A program made the position numbers and the translations under genes. Below the pieces are notes generated by a model that did no database searches, was not told the origin of the DNA, and saw only the letters and a list, made by a program, of their open reading frames with translations. From Niabella pedocola (GTDB lineage: Bacteria; Bacteroidota; Bacteroidia; Chitinophagales; Chitinophagaceae), in the NCBI RefSeq assembly GCF_021044425.1, contig NZ_JAJNEC010000005.1, forward strand, positions 1,364,001 to 1,428,000: 64,000 bases of DNA. The letters are read 5' to 3'. Positions 60,799-64,000 of the stretch are shown here, piece after piece (within the stretch, counting starts at the first letter, position 1; the number at the start of each line of letters is the position of its first letter).

Positions 60799-61416
60799 AT
60801 GGGGAGAAAAAGCCTGAAAGAGACTCGGCAAAAACAGATCATTAAAGCCTTCTATAAGTTGGCTAAAAAGGAAGGTTTGGAGAATGCCTCCATCGCAAAA
60901 ACAGCCGACCTTCTGGCCATCAACCCCAGTTTGGTCATCCACTATTTTAAAACCAAGGAACACCTGGTATATGGTCTTGTAGAATATATACTGGACCGGT
61001 ACCTGCTGATCTTTGATGTGCCGGAGAATGTGCAGCACAATCCCAAAAAAAAGCTATTGGCGGTTATCGATAATATTTTCTCCCACAAATGGAATACCCT
61101 TTTTGATGATAGTGTTTCCTATAGCTGCTACTCACTTGCCTTTCGCGATAAGGTGATTAAAGAAAAATACAAAATCCTGCTGGATAGCCTCCGCAAGAAC
61201 CTGGAGCACCTGATCATCGAATGCAATGAAAAAGGATACCTGAAAGTTGATGACACCGCGGCTGTGGCCGACCTGGTATTCATTTTGGTAGACGGTGCTT
61301 ATTATTACCTGAGCCTGGTCAGCAACAAACGGGAATACAACAAAAAGCTGGGCACATATAAGAAACGAGCGCTTGGGTTACTCAACTTTTCTGTTCCGGC
61401 TTCTTCCGCAGGATAA
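60799..61416 (+). CDS. TetR/AcrR-family regulator divergent from susC
   Basis: 205 residues. The N-terminal DNA-binding part is clear: RQKQIIKAFYKLAKKEGLEN, then ASIAKTADLLAINPSLVIHYFKTKEHLVYGL. The rest is helical, like the BetI group, and the ligand is unknown. It faces susC across 314 bases, and its 3-prime end overlaps the opposite-strand membrane protein gene by 35 bases. It may control the phosphoesterase operon, itself, or both. Confidence 0.85.
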   Translation: MGRKSLKETRQKQIIKAFYKLAKKEGLENASIAKTADLLAINPSLVIHYFKTKEHLVYGLVEYILDRYLLIFDVPENVQHNPKKKLLAVIDNIFSHKWNTLFDDSVSYSCYSLAFRDKVIKEKYKILLDSLRKNLEHLIIECNEKGYLKVDDTAAVADLVFILVDGAYYYLSLVSNKREYNKKLGTYKKRALGLLNFSVPASSAG

Positions 61417-61630
61417 ATATTACAGCTGTTACCGCAATAATACCCCAGGCAAGATTTACCACCAGGTTGGGATAATCCTCCAGGTTAACTGCATGGATGA
61501 TGAGTCCCAATGCCCCAACCATATTTAATAAATGATAGAGCGGGCGCCCGGCCTTTAACCGGTTCAAGCTTAAAAACAAATAGGCCACAAGATAGGCAAT
61601 ACTGCCAACCCAACCCATCACCGATGACAT
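61382..61630 (-). CDS. Small CBU_0592-like membrane protein
   Basis: 82 residues from the Met at 61630 (MSSVMGWVGSIAYLVAYLFLS); the Met at 61666 gives a 94-residue alternative. Three hydrophobic helices with a short basic loop (NRLKAGRPLYHLLNMVGALGL) fit the CBU_0592 family of small membrane proteins of unknown role. Its coding end overlaps the convergent tetR gene by 35 bases. Confidence 0.7.
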   Translation of the reverse strand: MSSVMGWVGSIAYLVAYLFLSLNRLKAGRPLYHLLNMVGALGLIIHAVNLEDYPNLVVNLAWGIIAVTAVIFILRKKPEQKS

Positions 61631-61878
61631 CTTATCACCTGATAAAAAAAGAAAAAAATGCAGCATGATTTTTATTGAGCTGATTTCATAATTTTAACGG
61701 GCACCCACAACAGGGGATTCCGCCCATTCTCATTCTGGTTATAAAATTAACAGAAACATTTTTTGTCGTTACGATTTATATGTGAAGATTTTGAGAACAG
61801 CAGCCGGTAACGGTCCGTACCCTGTTCCTGTTTGCCCCTGTTACCCGGCCGGTTTCTTAGCCCCAGGTTAGCATGCAT

Positions 61879-61903
61879 AAAAAAAAGCGCCGCATGGGCG
61901 CTT
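61879..61903 (-). terminator. Rho-independent terminator of the right-edge gene unit
   Basis: On the minus strand AAGCGCC and GGCGCTT pair around a five-base loop and are followed by eight T in total. It lies 34 bases after the stop codon of the gene at 61937. The rest of the gap 61667-61878 shows no gene. Confidence 0.9.
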
Positions 61904-61936
61904 ACTACTGCCGGAGTCCTCTCCGGGCCGTTACCG

Positions 61937-62173
61937 CTATTTTCGCTTTAAAGAAGGTACCAAAAGCATTTTCGCCGCATCCCGGTAATCGACCAGCAAT
62001 ACAGCCCCCCGCTCCGGAAACCGGTACATTCTTCCCGTAATAAATCCTTTTACGGTTAAGGCAGACCGGCCGGTGTATTCAAACCACACATCGCTCCACA
62101 TACCGGTCCCCGGCGTTGCCGCCACACTGCTGCTGAGTATCAGCTGACTTCTTTTATCACCACAATTACACAT
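61937..62173 (-). CDS. Small conserved protein of the right-edge unit
   Basis: 78 residues, beginning MCNCGDKRSQ, with the pattern WFEYTGRSALTVKGFITGRMYRFPERGAVLLVDYRDAAKMLLVPSLKRK. The middle resembles small proteins I recall from tailed-phage and phage-tail-like loci, in which a short beta unit with a TGR.YRF....V.VD.RDA..L pattern recurs; I cannot confirm the match without a search. The N-terminal Cys pair may bind metal. It ends the unit and is followed by a terminator. Confidence 0.6.
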   Translation of the reverse strand: MCNCGDKRSQLILSSSVAATPGTGMWSDVWFEYTGRSALTVKGFITGRMYRFPERGAVLLVDYRDAAKMLLVPSLKRK

Positions 62174-62182
62174 ATGTTGATT

Positions 62183-62479
62183 TTAATCTTCTTTATAAAA
62201 GGGAACATCCGGTTTACCGGTTGCCCGTTCCAGCAAACAGGCGGCGCCGGAAAGGGCCAGCCAGTACAACAACCGTTCCCACCAGCCGGCGCCCAGCCAG
62301 CAACCAAAGGGCAACGCGATCCAGATGCTTGCACAATAGAAACAATCCATCAGCTTTCCCCAGAAGCTGCTGCCGGCTTTTTTCCGAAGGAGAAACACAA
62401 CATCAAACGGCCCGTCTTCACTGGTCGTCAGATGCGTGATTCTCCAAACGGCTAAAACAGAAAGCAGGAAGTAACACAT
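62183..62479 (-). CDS. DUF1360-like small membrane protein
   Basis: 98 residues with hydrophobic helices. WRITHLTTSEDGPFDVVFLLRK and DCFYCASIWIALPFG match the DUF1360 pattern, whose C-x-x-C (here CFYC) follows a Leu/Trp-rich start. The family is of unknown role and is found in phages, spores and other settings. It sits 9 bases upstream of the 61937 gene and 75 bases downstream of the large gene, so the three form one transcript. Confidence 0.75.
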   Translation of the reverse strand: MCYFLLSVLAVWRITHLTTSEDGPFDVVFLLRKKAGSSFWGKLMDCFYCASIWIALPFGCWLGAGWWERLLYWLALSGAACLLERATGKPDVPFYKED

Positions 62480-62554
62480 GTATTTTTAAAATTTCCGGCG
62501 TTTTATTAACAGATGCATATCATACGGCAACGAACCAGCCTTTCACGCGTGTCA

Positions 62555-64000
62555 TCAGGGCTCCAGGGCAAAAGCGGCCACCCGGTACGGCGCATCTTTT
62601 CCGCTTTGACGATACGTGCCATCCGTGGCCATCGCGATCACTGAAAGCGTTTCTGCAAAAGCAGCTTTACCACTGCCGCCGGCATAACAGGTGTCCAGCA
62701 ACTGAACGGGCGTAAAATGTTTGCGGTAGATACCGGCTGCCAGCGTGTATCCCGAGGCGTCGTCAATCACCATTCCCAGGGCCCCGGCATTGGCCACTCC
62801 ACCACAGGTTCCTTTTGATACGCCAAAACTAAATACGGCAAAATCATTCGGATGGGTAGCCAGGAATGAAAGTTCCAGATCTGCTTCCGCTCCTTCGGGT
62901 TTATACTTTACAAAACCACAGCAATCCGATGCCGCCGGTGCGCCGTTTACATTTACCGTAAACACCGCGGAATTGCAGACGCTGTTATCTACACGCACCA
63001 ACACCTTAAAGGCATCTGCGGATGTTGCCGTAACCCCCGCCAGTAACTCATCGGGCGCATTCACGCTGGTATCCGCGTCATCAAACTTCGGCACTTTAAA
63101 TGTTGTTTTGGGAACATTGGTCAACAGTGTACCAGACTGGTTAAACAATTCCAGCTTAAACTCATACAATCCATCACCACCGGGTGCAGCTCCGTTCTTC
63201 AGCTGCACAGAATCGATACCAATCGTATGAGTATTGTGCGTACGCTCATACCATTGAGGATCCGTTTGCGGAGCATTAAACGGCGCCTGGCTGGGCCGCT
63301 CCGGCGGAATGATATACAGGTTATTCTCCCCGCCTACCGTGAAAGGTCCCAGTTTTACATTGTCATGCCCGATCTGCTGATCGCCGTTGCCATCGATAAA
63401 AATAAAATCATAGCTCTTATACTCCGGCGTGTCGATCTGTTCTGTTGTGCCGCTTACAGGATTCAGATCCGCAGCGTTCACTTTCCGGTAACTCCACCGG
63501 TAATAATAGATATCATTGCGGGGCAGCCCCTGTCCAAAGCCCATATAGAAATGAAACGTACCACCAAAGGGCCGTTTAAAATCCCCCACCGATGTACTGA
63601 AAAAACCATCCCCGATAGCGGCCGCATCAGTAAGTCCGATACGGTTGTATGATACCGACTGCCCTGCAGGAGCCTGCAGATAGCTTTGCTGATTGATATG
63701 GGTGACGCTGGTACCGCCGATGCTCCGGATCATTACCAGGTCCCCGGGCAGCGGACAATTACAACAACAATCCACCGGAACACGGGGGTCGGTTATATGA
63801 ATAGACAATTCGGTTCCGCAATGGTAATCCCAATAGGTATTACAGGGTTTAGGCGGGTTGTATACCGTTGTCCATACACCATTCACCAGGTACTCTACCC
63901 AGATGTACAGATCCGGCTGGTCGCCAAAACAGCGGTAGGAAATGCTGGTATCAAAGCGCCCGCTGGCATCCGTATAGACCACTTTCCGCTCTGTGCAACG
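62555..64000 (-). CDS. Large multi-domain protein of the right-edge unit (5-prime end outside window)
   Basis: At least 481 residues; the frame is open through 64000, so the true start is outside the window (an internal GTG at 63982 is not convincing). It begins in a Cys-rich beta segment (TERKVVYTDASGRFDTSISYRCFG, resembling a carboxypeptidase-regulatory or Ig-type repeat) with CC and CNC clusters near residue 90, followed by several beta-rich parts including DNSVCNSAVFTVNVNGAP and repeated Gly-rich loops. No enzyme motif is visible. It looks like a structural or adhesive protein made of repeated beta domains. The operon partners are also of unknown role, and I do not assign a function. Confidence 0.65.
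   Translation of the reverse strand, partial: RCTERKVVYTDASGRFDTSISYRCFGDQPDLYIWVEYLVNGVWTTVYNPPKPCNTYWDYHCGTELSIHITDPRVPVDCCCNCPLPGDLVMIRSIGGTSVTHINQQSYLQAPAGQSVSYNRIGLTDAAAIGDGFFSTSVGDFKRPFGGTFHFYMGFGQGLPRNDIYYYRWSYRKVNAADLNPVSGTTEQIDTPEYKSYDFIFIDGNGDQQIGHDNVKLGPFTVGGENNLYIIPPERPSQAPFNAPQTDPQWYERTHNTHTIGIDSVQLKNGAAPGGDGLYEFKLELFNQSGTLLTNVPKTTFKVPKFDDADTSVNAPDELLAGVTATSADAFKVLVRVDNSVCNSAVFTVNVNGAPAASDCCGFVKYKPEGAEADLELSFLATHPNDFAVFSFGVSKGTCGGVANAGALGMVIDDASGYTLAAGIYRKHFTPVQLLDTCYAGGSGKAAFAETLSVIAMATDGTYRQSGKDAPYRVAAFALEP

Noticed and set aside
1..64000. tRNA or rRNA genes
   Set aside because: I looked in the gaps for the T-loop GGTTCGAnTCC pattern and for rRNA landmarks on both strands and found none.

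Overview
The window looks like chromosome of a Bacteroidota bacterium, most likely from the Chitinophagales/Chitinophagaceae. The reasons are a SusC/SusD pair with Bacteroidota sequence signatures, promoter words of the Bacteroidota type (TTTG, about 19 bases, TAnnTTTG), a MurA with Asp at the fosfomycin-target position, an ammonia-lyase closely resembling the Flavobacterium johnsoniae tyrosine ammonia-lyase, many lipoproteins, and almost no Shine-Dalgarno sequences. Genus is not claimed. I see no rRNA, tRNA, CRISPR array, integrase or transposase.

Layout. 1-10 kb: a polysaccharide deacetylase-like gene, two tandem paralogous lipoproteins, a large VIT/vWA protein carrying a SusC-plug-like insert, an AraC regulator, an amidohydrolase and a prolyl oligopeptidase. 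10-16 kb: a CPBP protease, then minus-strand nrdB-nrdA, hpf and a tetR-fabF pair; tetR has a complete promoter whose spacer is filled by a perfect inverted repeat. 16-28 kb: a nitrilase, a three-unit tandem repeat, purH with comEC upstream, two secreted peptidases (S9, M28), a PQQ sugar dehydrogenase lipoprotein, and SCO plus DUF420. 28-33 kb: an orphan YhcG-type nuclease, then a divergent locus in which a membrane-spanning putative regulator faces a beta-helix protein and a concanavalin-like secreted protein. 33-41 kb: cell-wall genes murA-murI, a sugar isomerase-like protein, rpmH, a GH95-like hydrolase, rnpA-yidD and acpS. 40.7-49.5 kb: a TPR/HTH regulator, a tiny membrane protein with its own terminator, a PLC-like protein, a PaaK-like AMP ligase, an acidic disordered protein, a tyrosine/histidine ammonia-lyase and fabG. 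The lyase and fabG, perhaps with the ligase, resemble pieces of a flexirubin (aryl polyene) pathway.

49.5-64 kb: a lipoprotein, an RDD protein and a TPM-domain protein, then a five-gene minus-strand operon (susC, susD, small secreted protein, calcineurin-like phosphoesterase, alkaline-phosphatase-superfamily enzyme) that has a candidate promoter and a strong terminator and contains no glycoside hydrolase. A TetR gene diverges from it. At the right edge a three-gene unit of poorly known proteins (one running out of the window) ends in a clear terminator.

The best candidates for undescribed biology are the SusCD-phosphoesterase operon, the membrane regulator whose outer domain seems to share a fold with its neighbour's product, the VIT/vWA protein with an embedded SusC-like segment, and a dispersed family of short word repeats, one of which has become the N-terminus of glutamate racemase. 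All functional calls come from reading translations and motifs by eye; no database search was run.
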